Both the position numbers and the translations under genes were made by a program. Of a stretch of 64,000 nt of DNA, positions 46,507 to 57,492 are shown one piece after another; the first letter of the stretch is position 1; the number at the start of each line of letters is the position of its first letter. Source of the stretch: DAIDKA01 sp963708865 (GTDB lineage Bacteria > Pseudomonadota > Gammaproteobacteria > Steroidobacterales > Steroidobacteraceae). The stretch spans positions 868,001 through 932,000 of the forward strand of contig CAVPUC010000008.1 of the NCBI GenBank assembly GCA_963708865.1. The letters are read 5' to 3'. A model generated the notes under the pieces. The model made no database searches. It saw only the letters and a program-made list of their open reading frames with translations, and had not been told where the DNA came from.

Positions 46507-47511
46507 ATGGGCGTGGCGGAAACCGAGCAGCTTACGCGGATGATTGCCAGTGCCGCATTGAGTCGTGCCATCTGCACGATCGGTGAATTGGGCATTGCCG
46601 ATTTCATCACGGCCGGAACGCCGCAGCCGGTCGCGGCGCTCGCCAGGCGCACCGGCACGCACGAGCGATCCCTGTACCGGTTGCTGCGGTTCACCGCCAG
46701 TTATGGTGTGTTTCGTGAAACGGCCGATCGGGAATTCGACCAGACGCCGCTCTCGGCCGCATTGAGTACCGATGCGGCCGGATCGTTTCGGGCCGCCACG
46801 CGGATGTTTCACCGCATGTTCAAGGGCTGGGATGGGCTGGATCATTCCATCAGGACCGGCGAGGCCGGAGCCGTAAAGGTATTTGGTGAGCCAATGTTTG
46901 ACTACATCGGGAATAACCCGGAGCTCGGGCCCCTTTTTGACGCCGGAATGACCGCATTCCATGGACACGAAACGCAGGCCATGCTGGATGCCTATGATTT
47001 CGGCGAGGTCGACACGCTGGCCGACATCGGCGGCGGCAATGGCTTGCTGCTCGCGGCGGTGCTGCAACGTTATCCGCAGTTGCGCGGCATTCTTTTTGAC
47101 TTGGGCCACGTTGCCGGCCGTGCGCGCGCCGGGCTCAAGGCCCGCGGCCTTGAGTCGCGAAGTTCAGTGCTCGAAGGAAATTTCTTTGAGGCAATTCCGG
47201 CCGGCGCCGATGCCTACCTGCTCCGCCACATCATTCACGACTGGACTGACGAACAATCGGTTCGGATTCTGACTAATTGCCGCAAAGTCACGCCGCCCCA
47301 CGGCAGGATTTTGCTGGTTGAATTCACCGTGCCTGCCGCCAACCATGCCTCGCTCGGCAAGGACATGGACATGATGATGCTCGCGTTTCCCGGCGGCATG
47401 GAGCGTACCGACCAGGAATATGCTGCGCTCCTCGAGCAGTCCGGATTCCGGTTGGCCAACGTCACGCCGACGAAGTCCGCCGTCAGTGTGGTTGAGGGGC
47501 GGCCTGTGTGA
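46507..47511 (+). CDS. O-methyltransferase, winged-helix plus SAM domain
   Basis: From the ATG at 46507 (GGGAGA seven bases before), 334 residues. The N-terminal winged-helix dimerisation domain (AICTIGELGIADFITAG) is followed by a class I SAM core with ADIGGGNGLLLAAVLQRYP, ILFDLGHVAGRA and YLLRHIIHDWTDEQSVRIL. His and Asp in HDW are the catalytic pair in COMT-like plant and bacterial enzymes. Probable phenol O-methyltransferase. It is divergent from the amidohydrolase with 112 bases between. Confidence 0.92.
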   Translation: MGVAETEQLTRMIASAALSRAICTIGELGIADFITAGTPQPVAALARRTGTHERSLYRLLRFTASYGVFRETADREFDQTPLSAALSTDAAGSFRAATRMFHRMFKGWDGLDHSIRTGEAGAVKVFGEPMFDYIGNNPELGPLFDAGMTAFHGHETQAMLDAYDFGEVDTLADIGGGNGLLLAAVLQRYPQLRGILFDLGHVAGRARAGLKARGLESRSSVLEGNFFEAIPAGADAYLLRHIIHDWTDEQSVRILTNCRKVTPPHGRILLVEFTVPAANHASLGKDMDMMMLAFPGGMERTDQEYAALLEQSGFRLANVTPTKSAVSVVEGRPV

Positions 47512-47514
47512 TGC

Positions 47515-49534
47515 CTAGGGGCTTATGCCCAACGAGCGCCTGAGAAACGCATCGCTCTGACGCAGCATCTCAGCCCGCGTCGCCGAATCATCGAGGTTGT
47601 GGTCATGGTCCTCGAATGTCACAAGTTCGCTGTGCGCCCCGGCGGCCTTGAGTGCGGCATCCATGCGTCTGGATTCCTCTACCGAGACGTTCAAGTCCGA
47701 CGTGCCATGGAAGATCAGGACGGGTTGCTTGAACTTGTCAGCATGCGCAATCGGCGAGCCATCGTGCACTTGCGGTCCATCGCCGACATAACTGTTCAGG
47801 AGAGCGTAGTCGGTAAGCCAGCGGTGTTCTTCCTTGAGAGCAGCCAGATCCGTGACGGGCGCAATGGCGACAATCGCCTTGAAGAGCGTCGGGTCGATCA
47901 CGGTTGATTGCAGTGCCGCATAGCCGCCGTAGGACCAGCCGACGATCGCGATCTTGGCGGGATCGGCGATGCCTTGCTTCACGAGCCAGTGTCCTGCAGC
48001 TACAACGTCGCCAATAGCGATGTCCCAGGACTTGAAGCCGTTGTTCACGAACCAATCGTCTCCGTAGCCCGCCGAACCGCGAAACTCGGGCTGCAGTACG
48101 ACGAAGCCGCGCGCGGCGTAGAACTGCGCAAGCCAGTCAAATCCCCATTCGTCACGTGAGGCGGGACCGCCATGCGGCATCACAATGGCCGGCATGCCAT
48201 GCGGATCGTCGACGCCCGGCGGTAAAGTGAGGTAGGCCGGAATATTCGTGCCGTCCCCGGAAGGGTAGGTCATTGGCTTGACGTGACCGAGCGTGACACC
48301 CTCGAGTTGCGCCCGGGTTCCCAGGAACTTGTGGAGCGTGTGGGCCTGCTGATCCAGGATGTAGTAGCTGCCGGGATCGACATCGCTTCCCGCAAACACC
48401 AGCACCTTGCTGCCATCCGAGCTCGAGTCGACCACACTGATGAGCGGCCATTGCGCTAGTGCCTGATGCAACGCAACCATCATCGGCCTGACAGTTGTCC
48501 GCAAAAAACTCACTGTGTGGCACCTGGGTGGAATACGAGGCGCCAACGACGCGACTGTCGCGTCCGATGCGAATCAGACGCCCGACATCGACGTCGGGCC
48601 GCGCAAAGACGAGCTTCTCGATGGGCGCGCCGTCGAGGGTCATGGAGTACAGTGCCATCCGGCCAGCGAGCTTCTTCCAGCCGTACGCGATGTTGAGATC
48701 GTGATCGACGGCGACCGGCTCAAAGCCGGTGTGGTCGACGGAATTGTAAGTGCTGAGGCGGTGCCAATCATTGGAGTCGCGCAGGCGGTATAGGAAGACG
48801 TACTGGCCGGCCGCGTAAGTGGCGCCGGCCTGAGCCTTCATGTCGACGATCGCGACGATGCGTACCGTGCCGTGCCCGTCGCTGATGTATTCGACGGCGT
48901 CGTCGCGCGGAGCGATGATGTGTTTCACCGCCAACGTGCGGGTGTCCACCATGTCGACACCCAAGCCACGCACATTGCTGTTGAAAATCGTTCCTTCATG
49001 ATTCTCTGGTACGTATTGCTTCTCCATTAGGACCGAAGCGTCCTGATCGGGCAGCCAGTCAATGACATTGGAGTCATACTGCACCGCGCCCGCGCTGTAT
49101 TGACTCAACTGCGTGGCCAGCTGCTGGGGTTTGCTCCCATCGGCATTGACGGCGACCATTCGGGTGACGGGCAGGAGCCGGTGCAGGTTGCTATGGTCGG
49201 CGGTCAGGCCGTAAACGCTGCAAACCAGGCGATCATTGGCCACCCAGTTGCAACCGTTTAAGCGGAAGGGTTTGCCGTCTGAGTAAAAGGCGACGTGGGC
49301 TTTGGCCCCGGGTGCCAGACCCACGGTGTAAACCACCGAACCCTGGCCCGATATCGGGGTGACGAACAGCACGCTCACGCCATCCGGTGAGATGCGCATC
49401 GAGGTGATATCCGTGCGGCCGCCGAATGCCGCGGCCGCATCGAAAGGCTTGGGATTGGCGGCGTGCCCGAACGGCGCCCCGAGCGCCAGCACCAATCCGC
49501 ACAACGCTTCGCAATACAAGGACCTGCGCACCAT
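47515..49534 (-). CDS. S9 family (prolyl oligopeptidase-type) serine peptidase (one frameshift)
   Basis: A signal peptide (CGLVLALGAPFGHA) and a beta-propeller of about 340 residues (TDITSMRISPDGVSVLFVT opens it) are followed by an alpha/beta-hydrolase domain. The triad is visible: Ser in GWSYGGYAALQ, Asp in HGTSDLNVS, His in EDHDHNLDD. The frame changes near 48485, between EFFADN and MMVALHQALAQ. Joined, about 673 residues, normal for acylaminoacyl-peptidase-like S9 enzymes. Convergent with the O-methyltransferase, 3 bases apart. Confidence 0.9.
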
Positions 49535-49832
49535 GGTCGATCCTCCCCCAAGGCAAGCGGCGGCGTCGTTCTGATATCGAGCCGTCGGATCGTATCAGAG
49601 CATTTGGGCGGCTCTAAAGCCATGCGTTGGCCGATGGCGGCGCGCGGCGGGGTGTCCGGTATGGCAATAATTTGGTGCGCCACCCTGGCGCATATGAATC
49701 ATTGCTGGGCACCGCCGCATCGCGGCAAGCGGCGATGATCGGCAAAAGGGCCGGAAAAGGCGCTGACTTGGCCTGGTACAGGCATTGCATGAGGGAATTG
49801 CTGACTCAAGTCCTAAAAGAAGAGTGTTGACC
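49535..49832. other. Intergenic, nothing recognised
   Basis: Holds the divergent starts of the S9 peptidase and the CBS gene. AAGAAGAG before the CBS ATG is the only clear element. Confidence 0.5.
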
Positions 49833-50378
49833 ATGCGCAATGCGATGCTGACTCACGGTCAAAGCTCCTACTCCGGCACTCTGCCACCCCGGTCCGTCGG
49901 CTTCGGCGATCGCATCCAGTTGTACGATCCGGCGATCAACGCCATGAATGACTTCAGTCGCCAATATCCGGTGACCGTCGATGAGGACCGGCAGATCGGG
50001 GCCGCACTGAATGACATGGCGCGCCTGGGTGTACGCTCCTTGCTGGTCGTGAACGACTTGAAGGTGGTCGGGCTGATCACCTCCTATGACATCGAGGGTG
50101 AGCGGCCGATCCAGTACATTCAGCAGTTCCACGACGTGCGCCGCAATGAGGTGCTGGTCGGGCACGTCATGACCCGCTGGCACGACCTGGTCACCCTCAG
50201 TTGGGCGGCGGTCAAGAAGGCGCGGGTGAGCGATGTGTTGCAGGCGCTTCGCGACACCAATCTGATGCACCTGCTCGTCGTCGAAGCGGAGAGCGATGGC
50301 TCGACGTCGGTGCGCGGGCTGTTCTCGCGCGCGCGCATCGAGCGGCAGCTGGGTCTCATGCCGGTGAAGAGCGCCTGA
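49833..50378 (+). CDS. CBS-domain protein
   Basis: About 181 residues. Two CBS motifs form a Bateman module: NDFSRQYPVTVDEDRQIGAAL ... RSLLVVNDLKVVGLITSYD, and VGHVMTRWHDLVTL ... LMHLLVVEAESDG. Such modules bind AMP, ATP or SAM and sense energy. No catalytic domain is attached. The ATG at 49833 is preferred over the one at 49785 because of the ribosome site and typical length. Confidence 0.88.
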   Translation: MRNAMLTHGQSSYSGTLPPRSVGFGDRIQLYDPAINAMNDFSRQYPVTVDEDRQIGAALNDMARLGVRSLLVVNDLKVVGLITSYDIEGERPIQYIQQFHDVRRNEVLVGHVMTRWHDLVTLSWAAVKKARVSDVLQALRDTNLMHLLVVEAESDGSTSVRGLFSRARIERQLGLMPVKSA

Positions 50379-50431
50379 CCGATCGCATCCGCAGTATCAT
50401 CCTGCCGGCGATTACCGGGGGATAGGCGGAT

Positions 50432-51287
50432 ATGAAAGCGGCGTCACTGAAGATGTTAATGGTCCTTGCCGTGCTTGCGCTCACGGCGGGCATGGCCCAG
50501 GCGATGGACCTGCAGCTAAAGGGCAAGACGGCCCTCATCACCGGCAGTACCGGCGGCATCGGCTATGGCATCGCCAAGCTGCTGCTGAAGGAGGGCGCCC
50601 AGGTCATCATCAACGGGCGTACTCAGGCGAGCGTGGACAAGGCCACCGCCTCACTGAAGCAGGCTACCGGAAAAGCACCGCTGGGTTTTGCGGGTGACAT
50701 GAGCAAGGCAGATGACATCGCGTATCTGGTGAAGGCCTACCCCGACATCGACATCCTGATCAACAATGTGGCGCGCTTCGCGCCGCACGAGTTTACGCAA
50801 TCCACGGATCAGGACTGGTATCAGACGTTCGACCTAAATGTCATGTCCGGCGTGCGCTTGTCGCGCGCCTACCTGCCGGGCATGAAGCAGCGCAACTGGG
50901 GACGCATCATTTTCATCTCCAGCGAAAGTGCGCTGCAGATTCCGGTCGAGAGCGTGGCGTACGGCATGAGCAAAGCAGCAGAAATTGCCGTGGCGCGCGG
51001 GATCGCCGAGGGTTGCGCCAATACCGGCGTGACCGTCAACAGCATCCTGCCCGGACCGACACTCGACGCCGACGATCCGCGCGCGACGGCCCGCTTCGGC
51101 GGCCGCTCCCAGGCGCAGGTCGAGGACCAATTTTTCAAGAACCAGCGGCCAACGTTCCTTGATCAAACGATTCGCACGCACGGAGGAGGTGGCTTCCCTG
51201 GTCGTCTACGTGGCAAGTCCGCTGTCCTCGGCCACGACCGGGGCGGCGTTGCGGGTGGATGGGGGTGTCGTCAGGAGCGCGTTCTGA
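50432..51287 (+). CDS. SDR-family oxidoreductase with N-terminal signal peptide (one frameshift)
   Basis: From 50432 a textbook Sec signal (KMLMVLAVLALTAGMAQA) precedes an SDR that begins MDLQLKGKTALITGSTGGIG. The catalytic set is intact: Asn in INNVARF, Ser in FISSESAL, Tyr and Lys in VAYGMSKAA. Near 51178 the frame changes to TEEVASLVVYVASPLSS and ends VDGGVVRSAF, the normal SDR C-terminus. If translation began at the inner ATG (50504) the protein would be an ordinary cytoplasmic SDR. Its stop abuts the dsbA-like stop in TGATCA. Confidence 0.87.
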
Positions 51288-51968
51288 TCAGTGCCGGCTT
51301 TCCTTGTCCACCAGATACCGGACCACGCCGATGACATCGTCCTGGCTCCGCAGCGAATCCAGGTTGACCCGATACTTGCCATTGACGACGATGCACGGCG
51401 TGCCCGGAACCTGCATGGCGATGATCTGGGCGTCCGCGGACCGCATTTTAAGATCGACACCGAAGGATCTTGCCGTGGCAAGGAAGACCTCGGATTTGAC
51501 GCCCGTCAGACGCTCGTAGCATTTGGCGGCATCCTCGATTGAGGGCAGCGGATTCTTCAAACGATGAGTGGCCGGATCGATGATCCCAAGTTCCCCGGTC
51601 TTCCAGACCGCATCGAAGATCGCCTGATGCGTGCGTTGCGAGATCCCCAAAGCCTGCGCAGCAAAGTAAGCGCGCTGCAGCATTGTCCAGTTCTCCTCGG
51701 GATGGAATGAGGCGGGAAGAAAGACCATCCGGGCATTGGATGGCAGGCTGTGTTGCAGCACGGCCATCACCGGCTGGAAGCCGTTGCAGCCAGGGCAGCC
51801 ATACGAGAACACCTCCATCACCTCGACCTTGCCGGCCGGCACGTTGGTTCGCTGTGCCGGGATGATGAGATCGTACTGACTGCCTTCGGTCCAGGTTTGG
51901 GTGGCCTGTGTGGCCGGAGCCAGCATCAGGGCGAGTGTGCCCAGGATGGCTGCGCCGAAGTTTTTCAT
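51288..51968 (-). CDS. DsbA-type thiol:disulfide interchange protein
   Basis: A 226-residue periplasmic oxidoreductase with signal peptide (MKNFGAAILGTLALMLAPATQA). The thioredoxin active site is FSYGCPGCNGF (Cys58, Cys61), so CPGC rather than the enteric CPHC. The cis-Pro loop is VPGTPCIVVNG, and the helical insert (residues about 90-170) has DsbA proportions. Introduces disulfides into exported proteins, several of which in this window have paired Cys. Confidence 0.9.
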   Translation of the reverse strand: MKNFGAAILGTLALMLAPATQATQTWTEGSQYDLIIPAQRTNVPAGKVEVMEVFSYGCPGCNGFQPVMAVLQHSLPSNARMVFLPASFHPEENWTMLQRAYFAAQALGISQRTHQAIFDAVWKTGELGIIDPATHRLKNPLPSIEDAAKCYERLTGVKSEVFLATARSFGVDLKMRSADAQIIAMQVPGTPCIVVNGKYRVNLDSLRSQDDVIGVVRYLVDKESRH

Positions 51969-51996
51969 GAGGTGCCTTTTGACGAGTTATCGGGTG

Positions 51997-53004
<1,008 letters not shown>

Positions 53005-53124
53005 CCTTAGCTGCGTTCCAAAACCACGGCTACATCAAGCGCAACGGGCAGCATCGAGGCCGCACCTCAGTTCGTCGGCGGCAAGATCGCGGTAAAAGGC
53101 AAGCCGCATCCGGTTCATTTTATC

Positions 53125-53904
53125 CTACGGCTGCTTATCCAGATGGTAGCGCACCGTGCGGCCCTCGTTCAGATGTGCGTCCACGATATTCACGGTCTTG
53201 CCATCTGGGGCCACGGTCATATGGACCGTTTCGACCAGTTTGCCGTGCTCGTAATCCGATTCCACCACTTCCGCAGGACTGATTTTTTTCAGGCTCACCA
53301 TGGTGTTGGTCGGGTCACCGATTAGCGGATATTTCTTGCCGTCGAACTTGGCATCGTAGCTTTGGCCATTGCTGTTCATGCTGAAGCCGTCATCGGTCAT
53401 CCGTAACGTCTCGATGGCACCCGAGTCCGAAACACTATTCACCTTCGATTGGACCCAGGAGCCGGAAATCGCATGAGCGCCCGGCGCGGCGGGTGCGGTG
53501 CGCTTCAGTTCCGACTTGACGATGACTGGCTGGGTACCCGAGAAGTAGGTTCCCTCCTCCTTCGCGAGGTTGCCGTCAGCGGAAACCGTGTCCTTGACGG
53601 ACGACAGCGGCTTGCCTTTCAGTTTGTACACGATCAGCACCGTGTCAGGCCCGCTGACGGTCACTGCGACGGTGTCGAAGTCGTGCCCCGTCACCTTCTG
53701 ATCGGAGCCGTCGGCTTTCACGGTAAAGGCGGGCACACAACTCGCGCAGGTGAAACTGCCCTGGCTGAGCGAGAAGTCCAGCGGTTTCTTCGAAAGCTGG
53801 ACGTGATTCAGACTGACTTTCCAGGTGCCATCGAAGGCGCCGGCGGCCAGCGCGATTGCCGGCATCAACACGATGGCCGCGTCGCAAATTCCCGACTTTT
53901 TCAT
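53125..53904 (-). CDS. Secreted protein of unknown function
   Basis: From the ATG at 53904 (GGAGAG upstream), about 259 residues with a signal peptide ending near ALAAG. The mature part is two beta-rich repeats: FDGTWKVSLNHVQLSK...YKLKGKP and ISGSWVQSKVNSVSDSG...YEHGKLV, each starting G-[ST]-W. A Cys pair (CASC) lies near residue 55. I have seen similar lipocalin-like proteins of unknown function; no name is justified. Confidence 0.72.
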   Translation of the reverse strand: MKKSGICDAAIVLMPAIALAAGAFDGTWKVSLNHVQLSKKPLDFSLSQGSFTCASCVPAFTVKADGSDQKVTGHDFDTVAVTVSGPDTVLIVYKLKGKPLSSVKDTVSADGNLAKEEGTYFSGTQPVIVKSELKRTAPAAPGAHAISGSWVQSKVNSVSDSGAIETLRMTDDGFSMNSNGQSYDAKFDGKKYPLIGDPTNTMVSLKKISPAEVVESDYEHGKLVETVHMTVAPDGKTVNIVDAHLNEGRTVRYHLDKQP

Positions 53905-54069
53905 CATTGCTCTCCACAAGTAGGGTGATCGCCAGATGCGTAAGCGTACTCCGGGCCGTCCTGCGGCTAAACCTTGCGCCGCACCACGCTAAAATATGCT
54001 TGAGCCTGACCCAGGGTCCGGCGTTAGGGTGTCCCGGGGTAGGACCACGATGGCGAAGGACTCGGGCAA

Positions 54070-54206
54070 ATGGCTGACGGCAGTTGGAATGCGCGGCGCG
54101 AAAACGCGGCGGGCGGTATCGGATCACGCGCCTGTATCGCGGTGACCCGCAGCCGCCGGAAAATGTCTGGTTTCAGGGCGAGGGCTGGTGGCTCCCCTAC
54201 GGGTGA
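54070..54206 (+). CDS. Possible small protein (frameshifted)
   Basis: An ATG at 54070 reads MADGSWNARRENAAGG; one frame change near 54115 gives YRITRLYRGDPQPPENVWF then a WWLPYG ending and TGA. The tail looks protein-like and Trp-rich, but no homologue is recalled and the total is only about 45 residues. Its end overlaps the CE15 gene on the other strand by 10 bases. Confidence 0.3.
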
Positions 54207-55735
54207 GCGACTGGCCGGTTCATGAACTTATCCGCCCAGGCGATGAAGTATTTGAAGTTGGGCACATCGGTGTGGCCGGCTTCGTGCTGGCGCCAGGCGA
54301 GCTGACCGTCCAGCATGCCGACACCGATATCAGGCTTCTTGGCATGCTGGTAGTCATCACCGACACCGAGGTCATGGGCGCCGAGCAGGCGGAACACTTT
54401 GCCGGCGGCGACGGTCGCCATGTAGCTGCCCTGTTGATCCAACCACAGAGCATCGCCCTGTGCCGGTGAGCCGTAGCTGATGAAAGTCAGACGCGGTGCG
54501 CACAGCGCGATGAGCTCCGAGGAATCGACCGGCAGGTCGCCGGCGGTCTTGGCGCCGCCGCGCGCGGCCGATGCGCCGTACTTGAGGAAATTTCCGGCCA
54601 TCCAGTGATATTCCCCGGCGCCGGTCAGCGACTCCACCGCCTCGCCGAAGTTGCGACGATGCGGTTTGGCGCCGCCTTCCCCCGACGAACCCACCAGCAC
54701 CATGGCAAAGCGCTGGTCGAAGGCCATGGTGATCAAGGCGGCCTTGCCGTAACGCGACACGCCCTCGATGCCCACGTGTGCGGCATCGATATCCGGATCG
54801 TGACTCACATAGTCAAGAACGCGACTCGCGCCCCAGGCCCAGGCGCGCAGCGCCCCCCAGTCATCCGGTTTGCGTGGCTGTCCCTTGTTGGTGAGGCCGA
54901 TGACGCCGCGGGTCAGCCCCGCGCCATTGTCGGCCTGCACGGCTGTGGGATCGATCTGCGCCACGGCCCAGCCATCGGCAACGAGCTGCGAGATGGGGTC
55001 ATTCGGCTGACGCGGTGCGGGGAAGAACGGCGGTGTCGGAATGGGCTGCCAGGCCGGATGGGACTGCAGCACATCACCCAGCGCGGGATTCTCCTTGATC
55101 ATGGCGTCGCGCAAGGCGGCGTTCATGCGGGCGACATCCGCGGCGGATGGCGCGACGGGTGATGGAAAGCCCGTGCCGATCGAAAACATGATGAGCAGCG
55201 GCATCGGGCCGGTGTGATTGAGTGGCTTGATCAGCATCACGGGAAAATCCACGTTGATGCTCGGATAGGCGGAGTTGTCGAGATGGCCGGTCAGCAGCGT
55301 TGCGCTGACGGGGACCGCCCCGATGCGCTCATTCTCGCTGCCCTTGATGCTGAAGGATACGGCGGGGGTATTCGCCGGCACGCGGCCTAAGACCTCGCGC
55401 TCGAAGCCCTCGACGATCTGCGGCCGGCGCTTGTTGGTCCACTGGGCCGCGGTCGTCACCTTGCTGCCGTCGTCCATGCGCAGCGGGTCCGGATAATCCG
55501 GATAGGGATTGGCGACCGACTCATCGTAGTTGGCGTGGTCCGGTGCGTTGGCATCGCCGTTGGGTCCCTTGCGCAGCTGGGTGATGCCCAGTTGCTGCAT
55601 CATCTGGGCGTGGTCCGCCTCGGTGGCGCGAGCCTGTTCGGCAGGGGCCTGCGCCGCCACCGGCGCGATGCTGGTCACTGCCAGCACACTCATGGTCACG
55701 CCGGCGAAGAAATAGGTCCGATTCAAGAGCGTCAC
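54197..55735 (-). CDS. CE15-like glucuronoyl (acetylxylan-type) esterase
   Basis: A 512-residue secreted alpha/beta hydrolase with signal peptide ending VAAQA. The nucleophile motif GVSRYGKAALI (Ser327) is the CE15 G-x-S-R-x-G-K. The catalytic His is probable in RQHEAGHTDVP near residue 493, and SSGEGGAKPHRRNF follows the nucleophile. CE15 enzymes cut the ester between 4-O-methyl-glucuronic acid of xylan and lignin alcohols. It is larger than typical because of insertions. Isolated from other CAZymes here. Confidence 0.82.
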   Translation of the reverse strand: MTLLNRTYFFAGVTMSVLAVTSIAPVAAQAPAEQARATEADHAQMMQQLGITQLRKGPNGDANAPDHANYDESVANPYPDYPDPLRMDDGSKVTTAAQWTNKRRPQIVEGFEREVLGRVPANTPAVSFSIKGSENERIGAVPVSATLLTGHLDNSAYPSINVDFPVMLIKPLNHTGPMPLLIMFSIGTGFPSPVAPSAADVARMNAALRDAMIKENPALGDVLQSHPAWQPIPTPPFFPAPRQPNDPISQLVADGWAVAQIDPTAVQADNGAGLTRGVIGLTNKGQPRKPDDWGALRAWAWGASRVLDYVSHDPDIDAAHVGIEGVSRYGKAALITMAFDQRFAMVLVGSSGEGGAKPHRRNFGEAVESLTGAGEYHWMAGNFLKYGASAARGGAKTAGDLPVDSSELIALCAPRLTFISYGSPAQGDALWLDQQGSYMATVAAGKVFRLLGAHDLGVGDDYQHAKKPDIGVGMLDGQLAWRQHEAGHTDVPNFKYFIAWADKFMNRPVAHP

Positions 55736-55969
55736 GTCGGCATCCCCCTCAACTTAATTTTGTCAGTGCCGTCCGGATGCTATGCCCTGGAGCACGCACT
55801 CCAAAAGCCCCCACTTGCGCAGCGACGGTGCGCGGTCGCTCGGCCATGACCGCTGCGCGCGCGCCTAACCCAAAAGACCATTGAATTATAAGGAATTATG
55901 GCTGTCGTGGTCTGACAAGGGAATTGCGAACGGATCTTGCAACGAATCACCCGAGGCAGCCACTCACCC

Positions 55970-57448
55970 TCAGGTTTCACCATGCCATTCGAAGCCGTCG
56001 CGACCGATCAGCGCGCTCGATGCGGCCGGGCCCCAGCTGCCGGCCGTGTAGCCTTTGGGCGGCTCGTCCAAGCTTGCCCAGCCCGCCCGAATCGGATCGA
56101 TCCAGCGCCACGCGGCATCCAATTCGTCGCGGCGCATGAAGAGCGTCAGGTTGCCCTTCACTACGTCCATGAGCAGCCGCTCGTACGCATCCAGCGGCCG
56201 CTCCTTGAAGGTGTCGGCCAGATCCAGCGACAAATCGACCGGCCGCAGGCTCATCACCTCGCCGGGCAGTTTGGTCATGATGGTCAGCGTGATGCTTTCG
56301 TCCGGCTGCAGCCGGATGACCAGCCGGTTCGGAACGTTGGTGCCGTGCGCGGGCTCGAAGATATGCAGCGGCACGTCCTCGAACGTCACCACGATTTCGG
56401 CCAGCCGATCTTGCATGCGCTTGCCGGTGCGCAGGTAGAACGGAACGCCGGCCCAGCGCCAGGTGTTGATCTCGGCCTTCAGTGCCACAAAGGTCTCGGT
56501 CATGCTGCCGGCGGGAACGCCCGGCTCCTGCAGATAGCCGGGAACCGGCTTGCCGTCGACTGCGCCGGCGCGGTACTGGCCGCGCACGGTCTTGTGCTGC
56601 ACGTCCTGTTCGGTAATCGGCTTCAATGCATGCAGCACCTTGAGCTTCTCATCGCGCATCGCGTCGGCGTCGTTCGAGGCGGGTGGCTCCATGGCCAGAA
56701 TGCACAGCAGTTGCAGCAGATGGTTCTGAACCATGTCGCGCATGGCGCCGGTCTGGTTGTAGAACTCGCCGCGCCCTTCGGCGCCGACATGTTCACCGAC
56801 CGTGATCTGCACATGGCTGATGCGCCCGCGGCGCCACAGCGGTTCAAACAGCGTGTTGCCGAAGCGCAGCGCAATCAGGTTCTGGACGGTCTCCTTGCCG
56901 AGATAGTGATCGATGCGGTAGATCTGCTTTTCCTGGAAGATCGAGCCGACCAGCTGGTTGATGGCCTCGGCCGAGGCGCGATCCTGCCCCAGGGGTTTTT
57001 CCAGCACCACGCGCGATTTCGCCGTGACCAGCTTCGCGCGGCTCAGGTTCTCGCAAGTGGACGTGAACAGATTCGGTGCCATCGACAGGAACATCACCCG
57101 AACGCGATCTTCGCCGCCCTTGAGTTTTTCGGCCAGACGCTCGAAGTCTTCCGGCACCGTTGCATTCACCGACAAGTAGTCCACCAGTGCGACGAACGAC
57201 TGCCAGTGCTCGGCCGTGAACTCCCCATCACCCAGATGCGGCCGGCACTTTGCCTCGACTTCCGCAAGAAAGCCCTCACGGCTATGGTTGCTGCGCGCTA
57301 CCGCGATGATGCGCGAGCCTGTGGTGATCTGTCCGGCACGCACGCGCCGATACAGTGCCGGCATCAGCTTGCGCATGGCAAGATCACCGGTGCCGCCAAA
57401 AAGTATCAGATCGAAGGGTTCAAGCTTCTGCATCGGTGTCGCGCCCAT
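55970..57448 (-). CDS. zwf: Glucose-6-phosphate 1-dehydrogenase
   Basis: A 492-residue NADP(H) enzyme, full length. The cofactor loop LFGGTGDLAMRKL, the active-site RIDHYLGKE (residues about 178-186) and VVLEKPLGQD are present, with the C-terminal domain of proper size. First step of the Entner-Doudoroff and oxidative pentose routes. It is divergent from edd with 44 bases between the two starts, so they share a regulatory region. Confidence 0.97.
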   Translation of the reverse strand: MGATPMQKLEPFDLILFGGTGDLAMRKLMPALYRRVRAGQITTGSRIIAVARSNHSREGFLAEVEAKCRPHLGDGEFTAEHWQSFVALVDYLSVNATVPEDFERLAEKLKGGEDRVRVMFLSMAPNLFTSTCENLSRAKLVTAKSRVVLEKPLGQDRASAEAINQLVGSIFQEKQIYRIDHYLGKETVQNLIALRFGNTLFEPLWRRGRISHVQITVGEHVGAEGRGEFYNQTGAMRDMVQNHLLQLLCILAMEPPASNDADAMRDEKLKVLHALKPITEQDVQHKTVRGQYRAGAVDGKPVPGYLQEPGVPAGSMTETFVALKAEINTWRWAGVPFYLRTGKRMQDRLAEIVVTFEDVPLHIFEPAHGTNVPNRLVIRLQPDESITLTIMTKLPGEVMSLRPVDLSLDLADTFKERPLDAYERLLMDVVKGNLTLFMRRDELDAAWRWIDPIRAGWASLDEPPKGYTAGSWGPAASSALIGRDGFEWHGET

Positions 57449-57492
57449 AATGCTGAGGGTAAGCAGAATAACGCAGAATCCAGGTGCAACAT

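Noticed and set aside
46395..46694. Extension of the amidohydrolase to 46694
   Set aside because: It runs through the start of the divergent O-methyltransferase and would bury the signal peptide.
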